A stretch of DNA of 11,284 nt, taken from assembly GCA_035604635.1 (NCBI GenBank), contig DATNIC010000193.1, positions 1 to 11,284 of the forward strand, given 5' to 3'. The stretch comes from DATNIC01 sp035604635. Its GTDB lineage: Bacteria > Vulcanimicrobiota > Vulcanimicrobiia > Vulcanimicrobiales > Vulcanimicrobiaceae. Each line of letters opens with the position of its first letter. Position 1 is the first letter of the stretch. Below, piece after piece: positions 1-6,195 of this stretch. The notes beneath the pieces were generated by a model, which did not search any database, was not told the DNA's origin, and worked only from the letters and a program-made list of their open reading frames with translations. The position numbers and the translations under genes are program-made.

Positions 1-1
1 G

Positions 2-1087
2 ACGCCGGGGCAAGCACAGCTCACGCTTTCGCTCTACATGATCGGCTTCGCCGCGGGCCAGCTCGTCCTGGGTCCGGCATCCGATCGCTTCGGAAGGCGT
101 CCCGTGATGCTTGCGGGCCTGCTCGTCTATTCGATCGCAGGGGCGGCGTGCGCCGCGAGCGTCTCGATCGAGCAACTCATCGCATTTCGCTTTCTGCAAG
201 GCACGGGCGCGTCGATCGGCGCGGTGATCGTCCGAGCGATCATCCGTGACTACTACGGCCGCCGGGCGGGGACAAGCGCGCTGGCGGGCGTCTTGACGGT
301 ACAAGCCACAGCGCCGCTGGTCGCGCCGGTCATCGGCTCGTTTCTCGTCGTCACCGCCGGCTGGCATTCGATCTTCGTAACGCTCGCGCTCACCGGCGTC
401 GCGATGTGGATCGCCGCGTACATCGCCATCCCGGAGTCATTGGCAAATCCGGACGAACGAGCGATGGTTCCGCGGCGCTTTCTCGCGAACGCGGGACGTT
501 TCTACGCGAACCGGACGTGCCTGGGCTACAGCCTGATCGCCGCGGCGAGCTCCGGCGTCCTCTTCTCGTACCTCGCCGGTTCGCCGTTCGTCCTCACGCA
601 GGTCTTCGGCGTCCCAACACAGATCTACGGTTTCTTACTGGCGGGCAACGCGATCGTCGTCATGATCGCCAATCAAGCGAACATCGCCGCGCTCCGCCGC
701 GTCCAACCCGAGCCGCTCCTGCGCTTCGGGCTCATCCTCGCCGCCGGTGCGGTCATCGCGCTTGCCTTCGTCACTCACGGCCGCGGCCTCGTCCTGGGGG
801 CGTTCCTGGCGTGCACGTACACCTATTTCTTCGCGCACACGTTCATCTTCCCCAACGCAATCGCAGCGGCGCTCGACCCCGTCCCCGAAATCGCGGGAGT
901 CGGCTCATCCTTGTTGGGGACCGGTCAGATGATCGCCGCCAGCATCGCCGCATATTTCGTCGGCCGGCTCTACGACCACACGCCGTCCTCGCTCGTGCTG
1001 TGCATGGGACTTGCGGTCCTGTGCATGCTGCTCGCCTACGGGAGCGTACTTCTCACGACTCGAAAGGCCGCCCATGATCGCCACTGA
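2..1087 (+). CDS. Bcr/CflA-family multidrug MFS transporter, 5' partial
   Basis: Inner-membrane major facilitator of the drug:proton antiporter type that exports small toxic compounds. The reading frame is open to the window edge, and the twelve codons before the first ATG (position 38) still look like transporter sequence (residues TLSLYMIGFAAGQ), so the true start lies upstream. About 361 residues are visible against roughly 390-410 for the family, meaning the first membrane segment and N-terminus are missing. The signature MFS loop between segments 2 and 3 is present as GPASDRFGRRPV, followed by the family's RFLQGTGAS segment and many hydrophobic helices. The C-terminus is short and basic (TTRKAAHDRH). 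Its last 14 bases overlap the next gene, so both are probably cotranscribed. The substrate cannot be told from sequence. Family assignment is firm from the motif and the overall pattern. Confidence 0.9.
   Translation, partial: TPGQAQLTLSLYMIGFAAGQLVLGPASDRFGRRPVMLAGLLVYSIAGAACAASVSIEQLIAFRFLQGTGASIGAVIVRAIIRDYYGRRAGTSALAGVLTVQATAPLVAPVIGSFLVVTAGWHSIFVTLALTGVAMWIAAYIAIPESLANPDERAMVPRRFLANAGRFYANRTCLGYSLIAAASSGVLFSYLAGSPFVLTQVFGVPTQIYGFLLAGNAIVVMIANQANIAALRRVQPEPLLRFGLILAAGAVIALAFVTHGRGLVLGAFLACTYTYFFAHTFIFPNAIAAALDPVPEIAGVGSSLLGTGQMIAASIAAYFVGRLYDHTPSSLVLCMGLAVLCMLLAYGSVLLTTRKAAHDRH
1062..1067 (+). promoter_or_regulatory. Ribosome binding site deciding the start at 1074
   Basis: GAAAGG lies six bases before ATG 1074, inside the 3' end of the MFS gene. 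It supports the shorter 334-residue product over the longer frame starting at 1011. Confidence 0.55.
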
Positions 1088-2078
1088 GCAAGTTGAACTG
1101 AGCGCGGCCTTCTGGCCCAACGACCGCAGCGCCGCGGTCTTCGACGGACGGATCGTCCCGGAAGGGATCAAGCTCTACATGAGCGCGATCTTTCCCTCGG
1201 AGATCTTTTGGCGCCAGCTGAAGTTCGCCGACTTCGACTTCTCGGAGATGTCGATGTCGTCGCTCTTCATCGCGACCTCACTCGGCCAGAAGGAATGGGT
1301 CGCGCTGCCGATCTTCACGATGCGCAGCTTCTTCCACACCTGGGCGATCGTCCGCGCCGATGCGGGGATCGAGAAGCCGGCCGATTTGCGCGGCAAAAAA
1401 GTCGGCGTCCCGGAATATCAGCAGACGGCGGCGGTCTGGTCGCGCGGAATCTTGCAGCACGAGTTCGGTGTCGAACCACGCGAGATCGAGTGGTTCATGG
1501 AACGCAGCCCCGAGATGAGCCACGGCGGGTCGACCGGCTTCACACCGCCGGCGGGCGTCAAGCTGTCGTACATCGACCCCAAGACCGACATCGGGGGGAT
1601 GCTGCTCTCGGGAAGCCTCGATGCGTCGCTGCTCTACATCAATACGGGCAATCTGGTCGACCGGGCGAAGGCCGACTTGAGCGCGCGCAAAGAGATCCGG
1701 CCCCTGCACCCCGACCCGATCGCCGAAGGGGCGCGCTTCTATAAGAAGACCGGGATCTTCCCGATCAATCACGGCGCGGTCATCCGGCGCTCGATCTACG
1801 AGAAGCATCCGTGGATCGCGCGGAGTCTCTACGACGCGTTTCTGGCCTCGCGCCAGGAGAGCGACCGGCGGCGCATCGGGTCGCTCGACAACGAGATCGC
1901 AACCGGGCTCGCCGATCCGGGGACCGAGGCCGCGCTCCGGCACGACCTGTTCGCATACGGGATCAAAGGCGCCGGGCTCGTCCTCGAGACGATCGCGGCC
2001 TATCTACACGAGCAGGGCTTGACCAAGCGGGTCGTCCGGCTAGACGAAGTCTTCGCGCGCGAATGCATGGACGTCTAG
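1074..2078 (+). CDS. 4,5-dihydroxyphthalate decarboxylase-like protein (periplasmic-binding-protein fold)
   Basis: A 334-residue protein resembling proteins annotated as 4,5-dihydroxyphthalate decarboxylase, which removes CO2 to give protocatechuate in phthalate breakdown. The family shares the fold of NMT1/THI5-like binding proteins. Visible hallmarks are the region around residues 103-125 (LRGKKVGVPEYQQTAAVWSR), the early FDGRIVPEGI stretch and the HPWIARSLYDAF segment near the C-terminus. There is no signal peptide, so a cytosolic enzyme or intracellular binder is likelier than a secreted binding protein. I chose ATG 1074 over an in-frame ATG at 1011 because GAAAGG (1062-1067) stands six bases before it and the homologous region begins here; the extra upstream codons merely overlap the MFS gene. 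The overlap with the transporter points to a shared transcript. No other phthalate genes are visible, so the real substrate is open. Confidence 0.8.
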   Translation: MIATEQVELSAAFWPNDRSAAVFDGRIVPEGIKLYMSAIFPSEIFWRQLKFADFDFSEMSMSSLFIATSLGQKEWVALPIFTMRSFFHTWAIVRADAGIEKPADLRGKKVGVPEYQQTAAVWSRGILQHEFGVEPREIEWFMERSPEMSHGGSTGFTPPAGVKLSYIDPKTDIGGMLLSGSLDASLLYINTGNLVDRAKADLSARKEIRPLHPDPIAEGARFYKKTGIFPINHGAVIRRSIYEKHPWIARSLYDAFLASRQESDRRRIGSLDNEIATGLADPGTEAALRHDLFAYGIKGAGLVLETIAAYLHEQGLTKRVVRLDEVFARECMDV

Positions 2079-2127
2079 GAGCCTAGCATAGCTCGGCACC
2101 TGGTCTCTTCAGACCGGCCAATTTGGC
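2075..2127. repeat. Three consecutive dyad symmetries at the MATE gene start
   Basis: Reading left to right: CTAGG-AG-CCTAG (2075-2086), CTGGTCT-CTTC-AGACCGG (2100-2117, one G-T pair, able to form a 7-pair RNA stem with a four-base loop) and GCCAA-T-TTGGC (2117-2127). Only the middle one would make a normal RNA hairpin. There is no T-run after it, so it is not an obvious terminator. Whether the segment is leader or coding depends on the MATE start. Confidence 0.4.
2078..2090 (+). promoter_or_regulatory. Shine-Dalgarno AGGAG placed before an ATA codon (possible MATE start)
   Basis: AGGAG (2077-2081 region, overlapping the TAG stop of the preceding gene) is followed after six bases by ATA at 2088-2090 in the MATE frame. 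The same stop/SD overlap (TAGGAGG) precedes the GNAT start at 5059, so this arrangement is used elsewhere in the window. A start at 2088 would give a 454-residue MATE protein. ATA is a very rare start; a base error or natural ATG-to-ATA change is equally possible. Confidence 0.35.
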
Positions 2128-2132
2128 AGGTC

Positions 2133-3452
2133 ATGCTCGTCTTTTTGTTTCCGCTGATGCTGGGCAACGTGTTGCAGTCGATCTCGATGACGCTCAACAC
2201 GATCTTCGTCGGCCGTCTGATCGGCGTCCCCGGCTTGGCCGCGATCTCGGCGTTTTTCCCCGTCTTCTTCTTGCTCATCTCGTTCGTGATCGGACTCTCG
2301 AGTGCGAGCACCGTCTTGATCGGGCAGGCACACGGCGCGCGGGACGAACACCGCGTACGCAAGGTTGCAGGGAACGCGCTCTCGTTATGCATCCTTCTCG
2401 GCATCGCCGGCGCGGTGGCGGGAAGCTTCGTCGCGGATCCGTTACTCAAAGCGATCGGGACGCCGAGCGACATTCTTCCGGCGTCGATCGGGTACGCACG
2501 GATCGCCTTCTATGGGTTGCCGCTGCTCTTTTTCTACCTCATGTACACGACGCTCTTACGCGGAGTCGGCGACTCAACGACCCCGCTCTACTTTCTGATC
2601 GTCAGCACGCTGCTCGGAATGGCGCTCACGCCCGCGTTCATTCTCGGTTGGGCTGGGCTCCCGCGCATCGGCGTAAACGCGGCGATCGTCTCAAGCCTCC
2701 TCGCTACCGCAGCGACACAACTGGTCCTCTTCTTCTACCTGCGTGCGCGCAAGCACCCGCTCGCGCTAAACATGGAGATGCTGCGTGACTTTGCGCTCGA
2801 TCGTTCCTTAGTCGCGACGATCCTGCGAATCGGCGTTCCGGCCGGCATCCAAGTCGTGATGGTCTCGCTCGCGGAGATCGCCGTCATTTCGTTCGTCAAC
2901 CGCTTCGGCTCGGGTGCGACCGCGGCGTACGGCGCCGTCAACCAGGTCGTGAACTATATCCAGTTTCCCGCGATCACGCTTGCGATCACCGCCTCGATCT
3001 TCGGGTCGCAGGCGATCGGCGCGCGGCGCTTCGACCGGCTCGGCGCCATCGTTCGCAGTTCGGTCGTGCTCAATTACGTCATCGTAGGGACGCTGATCGT
3101 CCTCGGCTACGGCCTCGATAAGCCGCTGCTCTCGCTCTTCCTCGGCAACTCACCGACGCTGGAGATCGCCCGTACCCTTTTGAAGATTACGCTATGGAGC
3201 TACGCCATCTACGGCAACATGGCCGTCCTCTCCGGCGTGATGCGGGCCAGCGGGGCGGTCCTGTGGCCGACTGCGATCTCGATCTTCATGGTGTGGGGAA
3301 TCGAAGTTCCAACCGCCTACGTGCTCTCGCAACGGATCGGCCTCGACGGCGTTTGGATCGGCTACCCGGTCGCCTACTGCGCCGGTCTCGCCCTGCAGTC
3401 GGCTTACTATTTCCTCGTGTGGAAACGCCGCGAGCTGCGCCCGATCGTTTGA
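2133..3452 (+). CDS. MATE family multidrug/cation efflux protein; start uncertain
   Basis: An integral membrane exporter of the MATE (multi antimicrobial extrusion) family that uses a cation gradient to expel organic cations or similar compounds. From ATG 2133 it has 439 residues, near the usual 440-470, with about twelve hydrophobic segments in two similar halves. Typical N-half residues are FPLMLGNVLQS followed by NTIFVGRLIG, and the middle carries RIGVPAGIQ. The start is doubtful: the in-frame codons before 2133 read DRPIWQV, which matches the conserved pre-helix segment of MATE proteins, and ATG 2133 has only a poorly spaced GGCAGG two bases ahead. The frame is open back to the upstream gene's TAG (2076-2078), but offers only ATA (2088), CTG (2100) or ATT (2121) as starts. 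It lies 54 bases after, and in the same frame as, the decarboxylase-like gene. Confidence 0.88.
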   Translation: MLVFLFPLMLGNVLQSISMTLNTIFVGRLIGVPGLAAISAFFPVFFLLISFVIGLSSASTVLIGQAHGARDEHRVRKVAGNALSLCILLGIAGAVAGSFVADPLLKAIGTPSDILPASIGYARIAFYGLPLLFFYLMYTTLLRGVGDSTTPLYFLIVSTLLGMALTPAFILGWAGLPRIGVNAAIVSSLLATAATQLVLFFYLRARKHPLALNMEMLRDFALDRSLVATILRIGVPAGIQVVMVSLAEIAVISFVNRFGSGATAAYGAVNQVVNYIQFPAITLAITASIFGSQAIGARRFDRLGAIVRSSVVLNYVIVGTLIVLGYGLDKPLLSLFLGNSPTLEIARTLLKITLWSYAIYGNMAVLSGVMRASGAVLWPTAISIFMVWGIEVPTAYVLSQRIGLDGVWIGYPVAYCAGLALQSAYYFLVWKRRELRPIV

Positions 3453-3454
3453 GC

Positions 3455-3486
3455 TTAAGATAGTATTAACCAAGGGGGCCTATACT
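3455..3486 (+). promoter_or_regulatory. Candidate phoU promoter with TTAA direct repeat
   Basis: The 77-base gap between the MATE and phoU genes is unusually AT-rich at 3454-3470. It holds a -10-like TATACT (3481-3486) about 30 bases before the ribosome site. Upstream are two hexamers, TTAAGA (3455-3460) and TTAACC (3466-3471), repeated with an 11-base period. No good -35 hexamer sits at 17 bases; TTAAGA is 20 bases away. An activator-dependent promoter would explain that, but this is inference. Confidence 0.4.
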
Positions 3487-3516
3487 CGATGAGATTTTGC
3501 AAAATGGCCTGTTCTC

Positions 3517-3523
3517 GGAGGGG
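3517..3523 (+). promoter_or_regulatory. Ribosome binding site deciding the phoU start
   Basis: GGAGGGG ends six bases before TTG 3530. It lies inside the longer frame beginning at TTG 3497, which itself has no ribosome site, so the later TTG is preferred. Confidence 0.65.
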
Positions 3524-3529
3524 CATCGA

Positions 3530-4156
3530 TTGTTGCGCGCGGACTATCATGAAGTTCTCGACACGGCTCGGCGTGATCTGACCCAGCTCGGTGCGCTGAC
3601 CAAGGACGCGCTCCACTACGCTCTGCAGGCCTTTAAGAAACGCGACACCGCGATGGCCGGCCGGATCATCGCCGACGATCAAATGGACCTCCTGCGGCGT
3701 AAGATCGAGACCACCTGCGTCGAGCTCCTGTGGCGGCAGCAGCCGGTCGCCAGCGAGCTGCGCGAGGTCACGGCGATGCACGAGATCGCGATCGACTTGG
3801 GAATCGCCATGGGACAAGTCAACGAAATCGCCAAGCAGGCGATCAAAGCCGCCACGGCCGACGCTTGTCCTGAGACGACCAACGTCCACAAAGTCGCGGC
3901 GATGACCGAGTCGATGCTCGGCGACGCAATGCAGGCATTCGACAAACGCGATGCGGAGCTCGCCGAGAGCGTCTACGCGCGCGCACAGCAAGTCGAAGAC
4001 TACTACACGCCGGTCATCGAGGAGATTCAAGATCAGATGCAGGCGGATCCGAACGCGGTGAGCTGCGGCGTCTCGCTCCTCTTCGAGATGACCGCCTTGC
4101 AGCGGATCGCCGAGCGCGCCGAAAATATCGCCTGGCACACCGAGGAGATGCTCTGA
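3530..4156 (+). CDS. phoU: PhoU-family phosphate signalling/transport regulator
   Basis: Cytoplasmic all-helical protein of two repeated three-helix domains. In characterised systems PhoU links the PstSCAB phosphate transporter to the PhoR/PhoB two-component system and restrains phosphate uptake. With TTG 3530 as start it has 208 residues, the usual PhoU length. The N-terminal domain carries the metal-binding DxxxD motif (D49, D53). The second repeat, around AQQVEDYY, is degenerate at the equivalent place, and the closing RIAERAENIAWHTEEM segment has Glu where many PhoU proteins have Asp in the GDHATNI-type motif. An alternative start is TTG 3497 (219 residues), disfavoured by the strong GGAGGGG at 3517. 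No pst or phoR/phoB genes lie in the window; the next gene follows after 21 bases. A PhoU-like protein for another transporter is possible. Confidence 0.88.
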   Translation: MLRADYHEVLDTARRDLTQLGALTKDALHYALQAFKKRDTAMAGRIIADDQMDLLRRKIETTCVELLWRQQPVASELREVTAMHEIAIDLGIAMGQVNEIAKQAIKAATADACPETTNVHKVAAMTESMLGDAMQAFDKRDAELAESVYARAQQVEDYYTPVIEEIQDQMQADPNAVSCGVSLLFEMTALQRIAERAENIAWHTEEML

Positions 4157-4159
4157 CGG

Positions 4160-4177
4160 CGCCCTAAGCCTCGGGCG
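4160..4177 (+). promoter_or_regulatory. Small inverted repeat abutting the oxidoreductase start codon
   Basis: CGCCC-N8-GGGCG fills the gap between phoU and the following ATG (4178). It could form a five-pair GC stem ending at the start codon. No Shine-Dalgarno sequence is visible here and no T-run follows, so it is not a classic terminator; an effect on translation is only inferred. Confidence 0.3.
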
Positions 4178-5050
4178 ATGCGCACTCTTATCGGATCGCC
4201 CGGGAAACCCGGTAACGTTGAATTTCGCGACGTCGAGCCGCCGCAGCCAGCGGCCGATGAGATCTTGATCGACGTCAAGGCGTTCGCGATGAATCGCGGC
4301 GAGCTGACGTTGCTCGCGGTTCGGCCCGCCGGCTGGCGGCCGGGACAAGACATCGCGGGCGTCGTCGTCCGCGGCGCGTCTGAGGGGAGCGGTCCCAAGC
4401 CCGGCGATCGCGTCGTTGCGCTCACCGAATACGGCGGCTGGTCGCAACAGGCCACGGCAAAAGCCGCGCGCAGCGCGGTCTTGCCCGAGGGCGTCTCCTT
4501 CGAACAGGCGGCGAGCTTGCCCGTCGCGGGGCTTACGGCGCTGCGTGCTTTGCGCGTCGGCGGGGCGCTCTTGGGCAAGCGCGTCCTAATAACCGGCGCG
4601 TCCGGCGGCGTCGGCAGCTTTGCGATGCAGCTCGCGCGTGACGCGGGGGCCGTCGTCACGGGCGTCTCGAGTGCGGCCGATGCGCCGGATGCGCAGTTCG
4701 ACGTGATCCTCGAATCGGTCGGCGGGGCATCGCTTGCGGGCTCGCTTCATCGCGTCGCGGCCGACGGCGTCGTCGTGATGTACGGCAACTCGTCGAAAGA
4801 GCCGACGACGATCCCCGGATTCCCCGATTTCGGCGGCCGTCCGCACGCGAAGCTCTATGCGTTCTTCGTCTACTTGAGCGGCGACCGGCCGACGTTCGGC
4901 GAGGATCTCGGCCTCCTCGCATCGCTCATCGCGCAGGGGAAACTCAAGCCGGAGATCGGTGCGACGTTCCCCTGGGACGAGTTCGCGAAAGCGTACGACA
5001 GCCTAACCGCGCGCAAGATTCGCGGGAAAGCCGTGATGCGCGTCGGCTAG
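4178..5050 (+). CDS. Zinc-less MDR-superfamily NADPH:quinone oxidoreductase-like protein
   Basis: Cytosolic medium-chain dehydrogenase/reductase of the quinone oxidoreductase type, which typically reduces quinones or enones with NADPH. The 290 residues show the GroES-like N-terminal domain (PGNVEFRDVEPPQPAADEILIDV style opening, then GQDIAGVV and PGDRVVAL) and a Rossmann domain with the nucleotide loop GASGGVG at 140-146. The cysteine and histidine zinc ligands of alcohol dehydrogenases are not seen. It is shorter than the usual 310-330 residues: after VVTGVSS (just past the second strand of the Rossmann fold) it goes almost straight to QFDVILESVGG, lacking the helix and LGAD-type segment that normally lies between. 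It ends with the family's KIRGKAVMRV. Start ATG 4178 has no ribosome site, but the N-terminal sequence fits the family. GNAT follows after eight bases, so the two are probably cotranscribed. Confidence 0.85.
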   Translation: MRTLIGSPGKPGNVEFRDVEPPQPAADEILIDVKAFAMNRGELTLLAVRPAGWRPGQDIAGVVVRGASEGSGPKPGDRVVALTEYGGWSQQATAKAARSAVLPEGVSFEQAASLPVAGLTALRALRVGGALLGKRVLITGASGGVGSFAMQLARDAGAVVTGVSSAADAPDAQFDVILESVGGASLAGSLHRVAADGVVVMYGNSSKEPTTIPGFPDFGGRPHAKLYAFFVYLSGDRPTFGEDLGLLASLIAQGKLKPEIGATFPWDEFAKAYDSLTARKIRGKAVMRVG

Positions 5051-5054
5051 GAGG
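5049..5054 (+). promoter_or_regulatory. Strong ribosome binding site for the GNAT gene
   Basis: AGGAGG overlaps the TAG stop of the oxidoreductase gene and stands four bases before GTG 5059. It fixes the GTG start and indicates coupled translation. Confidence 0.7.
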
Positions 5055-5058
5055 TCAC

Positions 5059-5499
5059 GTGAGGATTAGACCCGCCGCGGCGCACGACGAAGCGGCGTGG
5101 CGAGCGATGTGGGAGGGATACTGCACCTTTTACGAGGTACAGATCCCGCCCGCGATCACCGAAGTCACTTGGGCGCGCATCCTCGATCCCCACAGCACGA
5201 TACATGGAATCCTCGCCTTCGACGATCGCGACGCCCCGCTCGGGTTCGCCAACTACGTCGTGCACCCGTACACGTGGAGTGATCGGCCGGCGTGCTACCT
5301 CGAGGATCTATTCGTCGCGTCTGAGGCGCGTGGCCAGGGAGTCGGCCACGCGCTCATCACGCATCTTTTAGATCTTGGGCGCACTTTGGGCTGGGGCAGG
5401 CTCTATTGGACGACCCGCGAGGACAACGCGACGGCCCGGCGACTGTACGACCGGTTTTGCAGGCCGGACGGTTTTATACGGTACGCGCTGTCGCTCTAG
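5059..5499 (+). CDS. GNAT family N-acetyltransferase
   Basis: A small (146 residue) cytosolic enzyme that transfers an acetyl group from acetyl-CoA to an amine. The acetyl-CoA pyrophosphate loop (motif A) is clear: EDLFVASEARGQGVGHAL, with the R-x-x-G-x-G core at R91, G94 and G96. The N-terminus starts with the typical beta strand MRIRPAAAHDEAAW, and the C-terminal half has NATARRLYDRF, the usual motif B helix. Length is normal for a single-domain GNAT. The GTG start is supported by AGGAGG at 5049. The substrate cannot be inferred; the IPPAITEVTWARIL segment resembles the many unassigned GNATs related to the HPA2 type. Its stop is only three bases from the end of the convergent ferritin-like gene. 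Confidence 0.87.
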   Translation: MRIRPAAAHDEAAWRAMWEGYCTFYEVQIPPAITEVTWARILDPHSTIHGILAFDDRDAPLGFANYVVHPYTWSDRPACYLEDLFVASEARGQGVGHALITHLLDLGRTLGWGRLYWTTREDNATARRLYDRFCRPDGFIRYALSL

Positions 5500-5502
5500 G
5501 AC

Positions 5503-6102
5503 TTATTTGCCGTTCGACTTGTACGCGACAAACGCCGAGTCTGACGTGAACTCCTCGACGGCTTTTCCCGTCGTCGGATCGATCGTATAGAGCAAGTCGG
5601 CCAGATCGTCGGCGTGATCTTCTTCGTCCGCGAGGATCTCTTCGAACATCCGCCGCGTTACGGGATCGGCCGTACCGAAGAACTCGACGACGTCGCCGTA
5701 GACTTTGATGACGACGCGTTCGGCGAGCAAGTCCTCGCGCAAGAGATCCGCTAGAGTCTTTCCCGACTCAAAGCGCGAGATCGCGCGATCGAGGAGCCCC
5801 TGGGGCGACAAGTTCGGGACCCCGCCGAGCTGCTTCATCCGCTCGGCGATCCGCATGAGATGACCCTCTTCGTCTTCCCAGTGCTCTTTGAAGACGGCTT
5901 GCAGAGCATCCTCATGGATGCCGGTCGTACCGAAGTAGTGCTGCTTGTAGCGCAGCACGCAGACGATCTCCGACGCGATCGCGCCGTTGAGCACTTCGTA
6001 GACGCGCTGCAAATCCAGCGTGTAGTACGGGGTGACCGCTCCGCCGTCCATCGCGGTGCGAACCTTGGCTTCAACTTCTTTGACCTTGGCGAAAAACGAC
6101 AC
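5503..6102 (-). CDS. Bacterioferritin-like (non-heme) ferritin-superfamily protein
   Basis: A four-helix ferritin-like protein of 199 residues, probably oxidising and storing iron or detoxifying peroxide in the cytoplasm. The di-iron site of bacterioferritin is recognisable: E45, E78 with H81 (ExxH), E128 and E160 with H163 (second ExxH). The 45-78 spacing equals that of E. coli Bfr (18-51). The residue matching the heme ligand Met52 is Glu79, so heme binding is not expected. It carries about 27 extra N-terminal residues and a 30-residue C-terminal tail (TIDPTTGKAVEEF onward), making it longer than classical Bfr (about 158). The GTG start at 6102-6100 is backed by AGAGGGGG seven bases upstream. 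It lies downstream of the binding-protein gene on the same strand with a 93-base gap, so it may have its own promoter. Not a Dps: the Dps inter-subunit site is absent. Confidence 0.85.
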   Translation of the reverse strand: MSFFAKVKEVEAKVRTAMDGGAVTPYYTLDLQRVYEVLNGAIASEIVCVLRYKQHYFGTTGIHEDALQAVFKEHWEDEEGHLMRIAERMKQLGGVPNLSPQGLLDRAISRFESGKTLADLLREDLLAERVVIKVYGDVVEFFGTADPVTRRMFEEILADEEDHADDLADLLYTIDPTTGKAVEEFTSDSAFVAYKSNGK

Positions 6103-6109
6103 GTTATTT

Positions 6110-6117
6110 CCCCCTCT
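6110..6117 (-). promoter_or_regulatory. Ribosome binding site of the ferritin-like gene
   Basis: AGAGGGGG on the minus strand, seven bases before the GTG start at 6102. It supports GTG as the initiation codon. Confidence 0.6.
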
Positions 6118-6163
6118 GGGTGCGGTGCCTCCGTTTATCGTCGCTCGCCAACGCGGGGACCTG

Positions 6164-6191
6164 CCTGGAGCAAGCGCTCCCGACGCCAGGT
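6164..6191. repeat. Inverted repeats between binding-protein and ferritin genes
   Basis: GGAGC-AAGC-GCTCC (6167-6180) forms a compact five-pair stem and lies inside a wider CCTGG/CCAGG pair (6164-6168 and 6186-6190). It stands just after the stop of the binding-protein gene in the minus-strand direction. No T-run follows on either strand, so a rho-independent terminator is possible but not shown. The rest of the 93-base gap shows no clear promoter. Confidence 0.3.
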
Positions 6192-6195
6192 GGGA

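Noticed and set aside
1278..1943. Minus-strand open frame inside the decarboxylase-like gene
   Set aside because: Its antisense sequence is low-complexity Arg/Asp-rich, whereas the + strand has the conserved family segments.
3504..3506. ATG at 3504 as the phoU start
   Set aside because: It is out of frame with PhoU.
3455..4447. Long minus-strand open frame of 330 codons over phoU and the oxidoreductase
   Set aside because: It lies opposite two clear genes, is rich in Arg, Asp and Gly as expected of a reversed high-GC frame, and resembles no protein family.
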